Source: a bacterium
Lineage (GTDB): Bacteria > Planctomycetota > UBA1135 > UBA2386
Direction of reading: 5' to 3'
Length of the DNA stretch: 64,000 nt
Assembly: GCA_024743115.1 (NCBI GenBank)
Contig: JANSXC010000001.1
Coordinates: 1 to 64,000 of the forward strand
Shown: in pieces, positions 52,493 through 60,889 of the stretch
Position numbering within the stretch: position 1 is the first letter of the stretch
How the letters are laid out: each line of letters opens with the position of its first letter
The notes under the pieces: generated by a model
What the model was told of the DNA's origin: nothing
Database searches by the model: none
The model's input: only the letters and a program-made list of their open reading frames with translations
Position numbers and translations under genes: made by a program

Positions 52493-52932
52493 CCCGCGGG
52501 TTGGCCAACCGGCGCAGGTCCTTCGCGCTGCTCGCGGCGTTCGCGGTCGCGGCGGTGGCGCCGTCCTGCATCGGCTACATCCGGTCGCGCGTCAACGAGC
52601 CCGTGCCGACACAGGTGCTGACCAGCCTGCGGATCGGTCAGGACGATCTCGGCGCCTGTCTCGCGGCCCTCGGTGCGCCGGTGCACGTGTTCGAGTACGA
52701 CGGGGATGGCATGGTCCTGCTCTGGTCCTGGCAGGACATCGACGACTGGTCGCTCGACGTCAGCGTGCCCGTGACCGAGTTCGCCAACGCCGAGTTCGAA
52801 CTCGACCTCACGGCGACGGAACGGCTGGGCTGCGTGCTCTGGTTCGGCCCGGATCTCGTCCTGAGCGGCTGGCGTCGGGGTCAGCTCGGGGATTTGGTGA
52901 CGGTGCGGCAGCCGCCGCGCTATATCGAGTAG
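52489..52932 (+). CDS. Small lipoprotein or membrane protein, unknown
   Basis: 147-residue protein with an N-terminal hydrophobic stretch ending VAPSC, giving a possible lipobox Cys near residue 27. The body has SLRIGQDDLGACLAALGAPVHVFEYD, again an 'R-G-x-LG-AP' string like its BamE-like neighbour, so the two may be diverged relatives. The GTG start overlaps the preceding stop by 4 bases (GTGA), so they are coupled. No known family beyond that. Confidence 0.6.
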   Translation: MTRGLANRRRSFALLAAFAVAAVAPSCIGYIRSRVNEPVPTQVLTSLRIGQDDLGACLAALGAPVHVFEYDGDGMVLLWSWQDIDDWSLDVSVPVTEFANAEFELDLTATERLGCVLWFGPDLVLSGWRRGQLGDLVTVRQPPRYIE

Positions 52933-53023
52933 CGGTCGCCGGGAGCAATTGCCGGGCCGCCGCGTTATGAATCGCGTTGTGATTTACCGGGCTGAATCCG
53001 GCCCCTGACCGATACTCACGCAC

Positions 53024-53998
53024 ATGATCCGAACTGTCATTTCCTTCGTTGCCGGCGCCGCACTCGCTGGTTTCTCGGCGGTGGAAGCCGCGGCCCAGGA
53101 CAACTTCGCGCCTCGCCCGGGCTACACGGCGACCCTGAGCGCCAGCCGCGGCGTCGTGTCGGCCAACGGCACCGTCGAGCTCGTGCTCGGGCTCAAGATC
53201 ACCGAGCCGTGTCAGCTCCCGGGCGCGCTGCTCACCGGCATGACCCTCGACGTTCAGGTCGACGACGCGGCCGGGCCGAAGATCAGCGAAGCCGGCAAGG
53301 GCGGGCTCGTCGATTTCGTCCCTGGGACACGTGTCGAGCGGCGCATCAGGATCCCGGCGTCGCGTTTCGTGCCGGCGCCCGCGGTGTCCGGGTTCGCGAC
53401 CGTGGCCGTGAGCTGGCCCGGGGTGGTGGGCGCGAACTGCGTGTTCAAGATCGCCCCCGACTCGAGCAAGCTCGACATCGCCAAGCTCGATCACAGCAAG
53501 ACCAAGGTCGTGCTGCTCACGAACCACGGCGAGATGACGTTGTCGTTCCGTCCGGACAAGGCGCCGAACCACGTGAAGAACTTCCTCGAGCTCGCAAAGA
53601 AGGGCTACTACGACGGCACGAAGTTTCATCGCGTGATTCGTGGCTTCATGATCCAGGGTGGCTGCCCCAACAGCCGCCACGACAGCAAGCGCGAGCTGTG
53701 GGGGCGCGGTGACCCCGGCTACAAGATCGATGCGGAGTTCAACGACATCCGGCACGTGCGCGGCGTGCTGTCGATGGCTCGCGGTCCCGATCCGAACTCG
53801 GCGGGTTCGCAGTTCTTCATCTGCCACAAGGATTCGTCGCAGCTCGACAACCAGTACACGGCGTTCGGCAACCTCGAGTCCGGTGCCGACACGCTCGACA
53901 GCATCGCCAACACGCCCTGCACGGGGCGCAAGCGCGAAACGCCGGTCGAGCCCGTGATCCTGCACAGCGTCGTCATCCTGCCCGTTCTGAAGGGCTGA
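53024..53998 (+). CDS. Secreted cyclophilin-type peptidyl-prolyl isomerase with N-terminal domain
   Basis: 324-residue exported protein; signal peptide ending AVEAAAQ. Residues about 30-150 form a beta-sandwich-like domain (VVSANGTVELVLGLKITEPC). The C-terminal cyclophilin domain, about 160-320, has the catalytic FHRVIRGFMIQGG and NSAGSQFFICH segments. This makes it a periplasmic or extracytoplasmic PPIase with an accessory domain. A cytosolic cyclophilin gene follows 124 bases downstream on the same strand. Confidence 0.92.
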   Translation: MIRTVISFVAGAALAGFSAVEAAAQDNFAPRPGYTATLSASRGVVSANGTVELVLGLKITEPCQLPGALLTGMTLDVQVDDAAGPKISEAGKGGLVDFVPGTRVERRIRIPASRFVPAPAVSGFATVAVSWPGVVGANCVFKIAPDSSKLDIAKLDHSKTKVVLLTNHGEMTLSFRPDKAPNHVKNFLELAKKGYYDGTKFHRVIRGFMIQGGCPNSRHDSKRELWGRGDPGYKIDAEFNDIRHVRGVLSMARGPDPNSAGSQFFICHKDSSQLDNQYTAFGNLESGADTLDSIANTPCTGRKRETPVEPVILHSVVILPVLKG

Positions 53999-54122
53999 GG
54001 TCCTCGGGGCGGGCCGGTGTCGGCCGCCGGTCCGCGAGCGCCCCGGACCGAGCGCGCCCCGGGGGCGCCGCGCCCTGCTTCGTTCTCGCCCTCGCGGCGG
54101 GTTTGCGGCAGGATGCGCGGCA

Positions 54123-54731
54123 ATGGATCTCGAAACGACCGACCACGCCACGATCGAAGCGGCCCTCGTCACGGACAAGGGCACGATGGTGGTGACGTTC
54201 TTCCCCGAGCAGGCCCCGAAGCACGTCGCGAGCTTCCTCAAACTCGCGCAGGACGGCTTCTATGACGGCGTGGCCGTGCACCGCATCGTGCGCAATTTCA
54301 TGATCCAGACCGGTTGCCCGAACAGCAAACAGGGCGCAACCGGCATCCCGGGTACCGGCGGTCCTGGCTATCGGCTCGAGGCCGAGTTCAACGACATCTC
54401 GCACACGCGCGGCATCCTGTCGATGGCCCGCTCGCAGGACCCGGACTCTGCCGGTTCGCAGTTCTTCGTGATGCACGGCGAGCATGCACAGCACCTCGAT
54501 GGCGCCTACACGGTCTTCGGCAAGGTCGAGGAAGGGCTCGACGTGCTCGATGAGATCGCGAGTATCGATTGTGAGTTCGGTCCGGGCGGCGAGAAGTCGG
54601 TTCCGACGGAGCGCGTCGAGATCAAGAACGTCGAGCTGCGCGAGCGCCAGCAGCGCGGCGACGCCGCTGCGGATGGCGATAGCGAGTCGGCGCCCGGGGA
54701 CGAGAAGGGCGCGGAGGCTGGCGATGAGTGA
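54123..54731 (+). CDS. Cytosolic cyclophilin-type peptidyl-prolyl isomerase
   Basis: 202-residue protein, one cyclophilin domain without a signal peptide: VHRIVRNFMIQTGCPN and SAGSQFFVMHGEH are the active-site strings. The C-terminal 30 residues are acidic and disordered (DGDSESAPGDEKGAEA). The stop overlaps the start of the enoyl-CoA hydratase gene by 8 bases, so the two are coupled. It is a paralogue of the secreted PPIase just upstream. Confidence 0.92.
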   Translation: MDLETTDHATIEAALVTDKGTMVVTFFPEQAPKHVASFLKLAQDGFYDGVAVHRIVRNFMIQTGCPNSKQGATGIPGTGGPGYRLEAEFNDISHTRGILSMARSQDPDSAGSQFFVMHGEHAQHLDGAYTVFGKVEEGLDVLDEIASIDCEFGPGGEKSVPTERVEIKNVELRERQQRGDAAADGDSESAPGDEKGAEAGDE

Positions 54732-55503
54732 CGGTCACGTGCGGGTCGAGCGTGACGGCTTCGTCGCGGTCGTCACGATCGATCGCCCCAAGGTCAATGC
54801 GCTCAATGCCGCGGTCATCGCGGAGCTCGATGCCACGTTCGCCGCGCTCGAGACCGACGACGCGGTCGGGGCGGTTGTCCTCACCGGCGCGGGCGAGAAG
54901 TTCTTCGTTGCTGGCGCCGACATCGGCGAGCTCGCGACTCAGGGTGTCGTCGATGGCAAGGCGACGTCGCTGAAGGGGCAGGCACTCAACAACCGCATCG
55001 CAGGCTCGGCCAAGCCGATCATCGCAGCGGTCAACGGCTTCGCGCTCGGTGGCGGACTGGAGCTCGCGCTCGCGTGCGACATGCGCTTTGCGTCGAGCAA
55101 TGCGCAGCTCGGTTTGCCCGAGGTGTCGCTCGGCATCATCCCCGGCTACGGCGGGACGCAGCGCCTGCCGCGCCTGGTCGGCAGCGGCAAGGCGCTCGAG
55201 CTCATCCTGACCGGCAACCCCGTCGGTGCCGAGGAGGCGCACCGGATCGGTCTCGTGAACGGCGTGACCGAGCCGGGTGCGCTGCTCGAGCACTGCAAGG
55301 AAGTTGCTCGCGCGGCCGTGCAGCGTGGCCCGACGGCTGTCGCGTTCGCCAAGCAGGCCGTGCTCCGCGGCGCGCACTTGCCGATGCGGGATGCACTCGA
55401 GGTCGAGGCCGATCTCTTCGGCATCATCAGTAGCACCGATGAGATGAAGGAAGGGATGGCGGCGTTCCTCGAGAAGCGCAAGCCATCGTGGCTTCGCAAG
55501 TAG
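54724..55503 (+). CDS. Enoyl-CoA hydratase/isomerase (crotonase family)
   Basis: 259-residue crotonase. The oxyanion-hole segments GEKFFVAGADIGEL and ALGGGLELALACDMRFA are present; both catalytic glutamates are in place (LELALAC and LGLPEVSLGIIPGYGGTQRL). The probable role is hydration of enoyl-CoA in beta-oxidation. The ATG was taken at the 8-base overlap with the PPIase gene; sequence upstream in frame runs inside that gene. Confidence 0.93.
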   Translation: MSDGHVRVERDGFVAVVTIDRPKVNALNAAVIAELDATFAALETDDAVGAVVLTGAGEKFFVAGADIGELATQGVVDGKATSLKGQALNNRIAGSAKPIIAAVNGFALGGGLELALACDMRFASSNAQLGLPEVSLGIIPGYGGTQRLPRLVGSGKALELILTGNPVGAEEAHRIGLVNGVTEPGALLEHCKEVARAAVQRGPTAVAFAKQAVLRGAHLPMRDALEVEADLFGIISSTDEMKEGMAAFLEKRKPSWLRK

Positions 55504-55588
55504 CCATGCAGCGGATCGGTTACTTGCGAATCGAGCAGTTGCGCGGTGTGAGTTGCCGGGCGGGCGGCCTGACCGCGGGGCGACCATC

Positions 55589-56848
55589 GTGAGCGTGGCG
55601 GCGGCGCGACCGTTCGAGGCGTTGCAGAAGGCGCCCCGTGGTGAGCCCGTCGCGCTGCTGCACAGCTGCGGTGCCGGCCCGGCCTGGCTGTTCTCGGATC
55701 CCGTCGAACAGCTGACGCGCGCTGCCGGCGATTGGTCAGGTGCGTTTGCGGCGCTGGATGACTTCTTGACCCGGCATGCCGACCGGCGCGTCGTGGGTTG
55801 GCTCGGCTACGACCTCGGCCTCGATGTCGAAGCCTGGCCGTGTACGCGAGACGACGACTTCGAAGTCCCCGTGCTGCACGTCGCGGCCTACCGGCACGTC
55901 GAGGAGTTTGCGCCGGCGCCAGTGCCGGAGTTGCCGCCCGAGCTCGCCCCGGCAGCGGCAGCGGCGAGGGCGTCGTCACCGTTCGTTGCCGCGGTCAGCG
56001 CTGCTGACTACGAGCGTCGTGTCGCGCAGGTGATCGAGCACATCCGCGCGGGCGACATCTTCCAGGCCAACCTGACGCAACCGTTCACGGCCGACTGGCG
56101 CGGCGATCCACGCGTGTTGTTCTGGCAGCTGTGTGCGGCGAGCCCGGCACCGTTTTGTTGCTATGTCGAGGACGGGCAGGGCACCGCGGTATTGAGTAGT
56201 TCGCCGGAGGAGTTCCTGTTCCGCGACGGCGAGCACGTGCGGGCCCGACCCATCAAGGGCACGCGGCCGCGGTGCGACGAGCCGGCGCGCGACGCCGCTA
56301 TGCTGGCGGAGTTGCTCGCGAGCGAGAAAGACCTCGCAGAACTCGCGATGATCGTCGACCTGCTGCGCAACGACATCGGCAAGGTCGCGGTCACCGGCAG
56401 CGTGAACGTCGGCCCGTTCCCGGAGCACGAGTCCTTCGCGCAGGTGCATCACCTGTTCGCGACCGTGACAGCGCGTCTTCGGCCCGAGACGACGGCAGTC
56501 GATCTGTTGCGCGCGACATGGCCCGGCGGTTCGATCACGGGCTGCCCCAAGCTGCGCTGCCTCGAGATCCTCGAGCAACTCGAGGTCACGCGCCGCGGGG
56601 TCTACACGGGGGCGATCGGTTGGTTCGGTCCGGGTTCGTCGATGCATCTCAACATCGCGATCCGCACGCTGGTGCATCGTGGTGGTCGATTGCGCGGGAA
56701 CGCCGGTGGTGGCGTGACTGCGCTGAGTGATCCGCATGCCGAGTGGCGGGAGTCTCTGGACAAGATGGCCGGGCTCGAACGTGCGCTCGGTGCGCCGATC
56801 CGCGTGCCTCGGGAGTCCGCGAGGGTGTCGCCGGAGGATGGCTCATGA
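55589..56848 (+). CDS. pabB: Aminodeoxychorismate synthase component I / anthranilate-synthase-like chorismate-binding enzyme
   Basis: 419-residue chorismate-binding enzyme. The core motifs are PIKGTRPRC, ELAMIVDLLRNDIGKV, FPEHESFAQVHHL and the terminal RGVYTGAIGWFGPG, LRGNAGGGVTA. Because the next gene encodes a class IV aminotransferase-like lyase, a PabB (folate, p-aminobenzoate) role is preferred to TrpE; the alternative is not excluded. The start is uncertain: GTG 55589 is used, an upstream TTG at 55553 is possible. The stop overlaps pabC by 4 bases. Confidence 0.88.
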   Translation: MSVAAARPFEALQKAPRGEPVALLHSCGAGPAWLFSDPVEQLTRAAGDWSGAFAALDDFLTRHADRRVVGWLGYDLGLDVEAWPCTRDDDFEVPVLHVAAYRHVEEFAPAPVPELPPELAPAAAAARASSPFVAAVSAADYERRVAQVIEHIRAGDIFQANLTQPFTADWRGDPRVLFWQLCAASPAPFCCYVEDGQGTAVLSSSPEEFLFRDGEHVRARPIKGTRPRCDEPARDAAMLAELLASEKDLAELAMIVDLLRNDIGKVAVTGSVNVGPFPEHESFAQVHHLFATVTARLRPETTAVDLLRATWPGGSITGCPKLRCLEILEQLEVTRRGVYTGAIGWFGPGSSMHLNIAIRTLVHRGGRLRGNAGGGVTALSDPHAEWRESLDKMAGLERALGAPIRVPRESARVSPEDGS

Positions 56849-57627
56849 TGGCGTGGGTCGATGGTGAGTTCGTGGCCGGCGGTGCCGTGCCGCGCGTGGC
56901 TTCGGGGAAGCTCGGGCCGTTCGAAACGATGGGGGCGACGGCCGGGCAGGTGCCGCTCTGGGGCCGGCACCTGGAACGGCTCGCTGCCGCCGCCGCATCG
57001 GTCGGGTTGACCGTTCCCGGCGGGAACGACACGCTCGCCGCCGGTGGCGCGCCCGAATGGCGGGCCGCGGCCGCCGAGTTGCTCCTGCGGGCGAATCACG
57101 GCGACGGCATCCTGCGGCTCGCGCTCGTGCCGGTGGCGGACCGGACCCACGTCGTGATGACGAGCCGGCTACGCAGTCCGGCGCGGAGTGTGGTGCTGTT
57201 GCCCACGGTCGTCGAGCGCCAGGCCGCCGACCCGCCGGGGGACATCAAGACGACGCCGCGGCGGTTCTACGATGCCGTGCTGCAACAGGCGCAGGATGGC
57301 GGCGCCGACGATGGGCTGGTCGTCGATCGTGATGGCGCGGTGCTGGAGACGGCGGTCGCCAACCTGTTCGTGTGCGTCGATGGCGTCTGGGCGACCCCAC
57401 CGCTCGACGGTCGCGTGTTGCCGGGAATCGCGCGCCAACGGTTGTTCGAACGCGCGCCAGCGGGGACGTTCGTCGAACGGTCGATCGACCTCGGTGATCT
57501 GCACCGCGCCGAAGCGCTCGCCACGACCAACGCAGTCTACGGACCGCGCGCGGCGAGTCTGCTCGACGGCGAACGGCCGGCCGTCGAGCTCGTCGACCGC
57601 GAACTCGGTCGCTACTGGCAATCATGA
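56845..57627 (+). CDS. pabC: Aminodeoxychorismate lyase (PabC), class IV aminotransferase fold
   Basis: 260-residue PLP enzyme of fold type IV. The PLP lysine is in GDIKTTPRRFYDAVLQ, later signature DDGLVVDRDGAVLETAVANLFV and DGRVLPGIARQRL. Coupled by an ATGA overlap to pabB, it would release p-aminobenzoate from aminodeoxychorismate in folate synthesis. A D-alanine or branched-chain aminotransferase is the fallback. Another Met codon lies 3 bases later. Confidence 0.86.
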   Translation: MMAWVDGEFVAGGAVPRVASGKLGPFETMGATAGQVPLWGRHLERLAAAAASVGLTVPGGNDTLAAGGAPEWRAAAAELLLRANHGDGILRLALVPVADRTHVVMTSRLRSPARSVVLLPTVVERQAADPPGDIKTTPRRFYDAVLQQAQDGGADDGLVVDRDGAVLETAVANLFVCVDGVWATPPLDGRVLPGIARQRLFERAPAGTFVERSIDLGDLHRAEALATTNAVYGPRAASLLDGERPAVELVDRELGRYWQS

Positions 57628-58559
57628 ACCTCGCCGAACTGCTCTCTCCGCGTGATCCCGATCGCTTGCGAATCGCGCACGAGGTCTACCGCGGCCGAGC
57701 GGATCTGCAGCAGGCGTTCCCGACCGCCGAATCGCTCGACTACCTGCGCTGGTTGTGCGTCAACGGCCCGCTCGAGGACGACCGGGTCGCCACGTGGTTT
57801 CCGCCCGTGCCGCCGCCGGAGCTACGAGCCACGGCCTGCGGCGGAATGGCGCCGGACGGCCATCTGCGTACCGGCCTCGAGGACTTCCGCACGATCGGTG
57901 AGCTGTTCGAGATGTTTGCCGATCGCGAGATCGGTTCCCTGCGCTCGGTGCTCGACTTCGGCTGCGGCTGCGGCCGCCTCTTGCGTTGGTTCGGCGCCGC
58001 CCTGCCCGACTGTGAACTCTTCGGTGCCGATGTTCGGCAGGCGGCGATCGACTGGTGCGCCGCTCATCTGCCCGGCACCTATCTCGGCAACGGCACGGCA
58101 CCGCCGCTCGAACTGCCCGATGCGAGCGTCGAGTTGACGGTCGCGCTCTCGGTGTTCAGTCATCTCAGCCGTGCGGCCGGGCAGGCCTGGATGCGCGAAC
58201 TCGCCAGGGTGACGGCGCCGGGTGGATTCGTGCTCGTGACGACCCACGGCGCCTTTGCGCTCGCGCTCACCGCGCGCAGCGCCGAGCACCAGGCCGGCCT
58301 GAAGATCGCGGCCGACGAGGTTCCCGAGCTGCTGCGCGAGCTGTGTGACACCGGGTTCGTCCACCGCGTCTACCGATCCTCGGGCATCGAGCGCGGTGAC
58401 GGCGTCGCGGACGACTACGGTGACTCGTTTCTCACCGAGCCGTTCGCGCGGCAGGATTGGGTGGCCGCAGCGGCCGACTTCGGGCTCGACTACGCCGGCT
58501 GTGTGCCCGTTGCTCTCAACCTGTTTCAGGATGTGCACGTGCTGCGCCGCTGTCGGTGA
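57624..58559 (+). CDS. SAM-dependent methyltransferase (class I)
   Basis: 311-residue protein with SAM-binding motif I VLDFGCGCGRLLRWFG, acidic ELFGADVRQAAI and post-I strand VELTVALSVFSHL. N- and C-terminal extensions have no clear annotation. Overlaps pabC by 4 bases (ATGA), which suggests co-translation, although no obvious link to folate synthesis is visible. Substrate unknown. Confidence 0.85.
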   Translation: MNLAELLSPRDPDRLRIAHEVYRGRADLQQAFPTAESLDYLRWLCVNGPLEDDRVATWFPPVPPPELRATACGGMAPDGHLRTGLEDFRTIGELFEMFADREIGSLRSVLDFGCGCGRLLRWFGAALPDCELFGADVRQAAIDWCAAHLPGTYLGNGTAPPLELPDASVELTVALSVFSHLSRAAGQAWMRELARVTAPGGFVLVTTHGAFALALTARSAEHQAGLKIAADEVPELLRELCDTGFVHRVYRSSGIERGDGVADDYGDSFLTEPFARQDWVAAAADFGLDYAGCVPVALNLFQDVHVLRRCR

Positions 58560-58642
58560 TTTCGACAGTCTGACGCTGGCCGGAGCGCATTTGCCGGCCG
58601 AAGGGCTGAACTTCTCGACCCGCTGGCGCCGATACGGCGGGC

Positions 58643-59215
58643 ATGACGAAGTCGGCCCTGACCATCGAGACCTCCCCGGCGAACGCCGTGCGGGAGCCTC
58701 GCCCGTTCTTGTTTCTCGAACCCGGGAACGCCGCTGTGAGTGTCGAGATTCCGGCCGCCGATCAGGCCGGGCTCGAAGCGGCAGCGACGCCGATGATCCC
58801 CGCGCTCGTGCGGTCGATCGTGAACTTCACGATCGCGCTGCAGAACCGTCGGGCGCTCGAACACGGCAACGTGCAGCCCATTCAGGTGTCGGTGCTCAAT
58901 CGGCGACGGCGGGCCGCGCGCGCCTGGTGTAACGCGATTCTCGCTGGCAGCACCGATTCCGCCACGGGTCACGCCGCCGCGACGCAGTGGCTGCCGACGC
59001 TCTGCGGCACGGGGCCCGACGTGGGGCAGTGTATCGAACGGGCGACGAGCCTCATCGAGTTCGTGCGGGGTGCCATCACCGCCACGATCTTCGATGCGCC
59101 CGCGGACAATCTCGTGCCGCATGCCCGGGCGCTGCACGCGCTCGAGACCGTGCTCGGCTCGCACTTCACCGCACTGCGGCTTGCAGCGCGCCGGAGCCAG
59201 CACACGGCGATCTGA
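58643..59215 (+). CDS. Unknown protein
   Basis: 190-residue, Ala-rich helical protein without signal peptide or strong motif. It begins MTKSALTIETSPANAV and contains HAAATQWLPTLCGTGPDVG. The start ATG has no strong ribosome-binding site; the gene stands between the methyltransferase and the DUF2868 gene. Coding status rests on the open frame and normal-looking composition rather than homology. Confidence 0.5.
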   Translation: MTKSALTIETSPANAVREPRPFLFLEPGNAAVSVEIPAADQAGLEAAATPMIPALVRSIVNFTIALQNRRALEHGNVQPIQVSVLNRRRRAARAWCNAILAGSTDSATGHAAATQWLPTLCGTGPDVGQCIERATSLIEFVRGAITATIFDAPADNLVPHARALHALETVLGSHFTALRLAARRSQHTAI

Positions 59216-59365
59216 GCTGGGGCTGCGCGCGTTGCGCGCAAACCAGCCCGGGACCACGCCGAGCGCCGGCGGCGCTCCGCTCCGGTCTGAGGCCGCCGGT
59301 CTGCGGATCCAGGGTCGGCTCGGGGTCGGAACGATCGGGTCGCCGGGCTAGTGTTGTAGTCCTGG

Positions 59366-60889
59366 ATGCCCGTCACTCTTCCCGATCTCGCTGATCTCGA
59401 ATGGCTGTTGCGTGATGACGCGGCGCCGTTGTCGCGGCCGGCCGAGAGTGCGGTTGGGGCTGCCGTCGCCCGGGAGCACGAGCTGTCACCCGCGGAATTG
59501 CGGCGGCGTGCCGACAACGACCGCGAGCTGCGACACGGCCTCGCCGGCGCCTGGCTCGCCGCGGTCCGGAAGCAGCGCGACGACCTGCCGGGATTCTGGC
59601 TCGGCCGCGGGCTGTGGCTCGTCGGTCTCCTGTTGCTCGGCCTCGGGTTGCTGACGGGCGGCGGCGCCGCGAGCGCGCTGCTGGCCTACGACGGTTCGGA
59701 GCCCGTCAACGTGCTGCCTTTCCTGGCCTTCTTCTGCCTGTTGCAGATCGTGTTGCTCGTCGTGCTCGCCGTGTTCCTGCTGCGCTCGCGCGGCGGCGGT
59801 GGTGGTCCCGGCCTGCTGCACCGGCCGATCGCGTGGCTGGCTCAACGCCTCGGTGGGCGCCGTCGAAGTGCCGACCTCGCGGCCGCGCTGCGGACGCTGC
59901 ACACGCGCCGCGGAGTGTATTCGGCGGTCGAGCGCTGGAGTCTCTTCACGCTCGCGCAGCGGTTCGGCGTCGCGTTCAACGTCGGAGCACTGCTCGTCGC
60001 GCTGCACGCGATCGTGTTCTCCGACCTCGTTTTCTCGTGGTCGACTACGCTCGCGCTCGAGCCGTCGACGGTGCACGGGATCGCGCGCGGGCTCGCGTTG
60101 CCGTGGAGTTTCGTGAGCAGCGCGGTCGTCGACCTCGACGCCGTGACTGCGAGTCAATGGGCTCGGATGCCGGGTGCATTCGTCGCGGCGACGACTCCGG
60201 CCGATGCGCTGATCCTGTCCGATCAGTGGTGGCGGTTCCTCGTGGCCGGCCTCGTGACCTACGGCTTGCTGCCACGGGTGTTGGCGTTCGGTCTCGGCGC
60301 CTGGTGCGAACGGCGGGCGCTCAAGAACGTGCGACTGGATCACGTCGCCTTCCAGGATCTGTTCGACCGCCTGCTGCTAGGCGGCAGCGGCTGGCAGGGG
60401 CCCGAGCCCGCGAGCGTCGTCGGTCCGGCGCCGATGGCCGGCCAGGGGCCGGCAACGCCGCACGCGCCGACGGGGCCGGGGACCGCAACCGCGGCGGTTG
60501 CCTGGGGCAGCATCGCACGTCGGCGAGAGCAGGTCGTCGGTCTCGTCGGCCGCCGGTTCGGCGGCGAGCCCGTGGCGATGGTGACTGCCGGGGCCGCCGA
60601 GCTCGACGCCGACCAGGCGGCGTTGGCCGAACTCCGGGCCTGCAAGGCGGGTCGCGTCGCGTTCGTGGCCGCGGCCGGGCACCAGCCCACGCGTGACGTG
60701 ATCGCATTCGTCGAACGGCTGCGGAATGCGGTCGGTGAAACCACGCCGATCGTGATCGGTCTCGTCGACTTCGGCGATGCCGGCGAGTTCCGCGATGCCG
60801 AGGCGGATGAACGCAGCGCCTGGCAGCGCTCGCTCGGCGCGCTCGACGATGCGTATCTCTGGGTCGAGGCAATGGGAGCCAAGGCGTGA
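59366..60889 (+). CDS. DUF2868-type membrane protein
   Basis: 507-residue protein with four hydrophobic segments (about 77-97, 113-137, 200-220, 290-315). The organisation RNDREL/RHGLAGAWLAAVRK at the N-terminus, AERWSLFTLAQRFGVAFNVGA in the middle and a cytosolic C-terminal alpha/beta region match the DUF2868 family that is found next to DUF3482 GTPases in gammaproteobacteria (family knowledge, not a search). It overlaps that GTPase gene by 4 bases here too. Function unknown; a membrane partner for the GTPase is likely. Confidence 0.78.
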   Translation: MPVTLPDLADLEWLLRDDAAPLSRPAESAVGAAVAREHELSPAELRRRADNDRELRHGLAGAWLAAVRKQRDDLPGFWLGRGLWLVGLLLLGLGLLTGGGAASALLAYDGSEPVNVLPFLAFFCLLQIVLLVVLAVFLLRSRGGGGGPGLLHRPIAWLAQRLGGRRRSADLAAALRTLHTRRGVYSAVERWSLFTLAQRFGVAFNVGALLVALHAIVFSDLVFSWSTTLALEPSTVHGIARGLALPWSFVSSAVVDLDAVTASQWARMPGAFVAATTPADALILSDQWWRFLVAGLVTYGLLPRVLAFGLGAWCERRALKNVRLDHVAFQDLFDRLLLGGSGWQGPEPASVVGPAPMAGQGPATPHAPTGPGTATAAVAWGSIARRREQVVGLVGRRFGGEPVAMVTAGAAELDADQAALAELRACKAGRVAFVAAAGHQPTRDVIAFVERLRNAVGETTPIVIGLVDFGDAGEFRDAEADERSAWQRSLGALDDAYLWVEAMGAKA

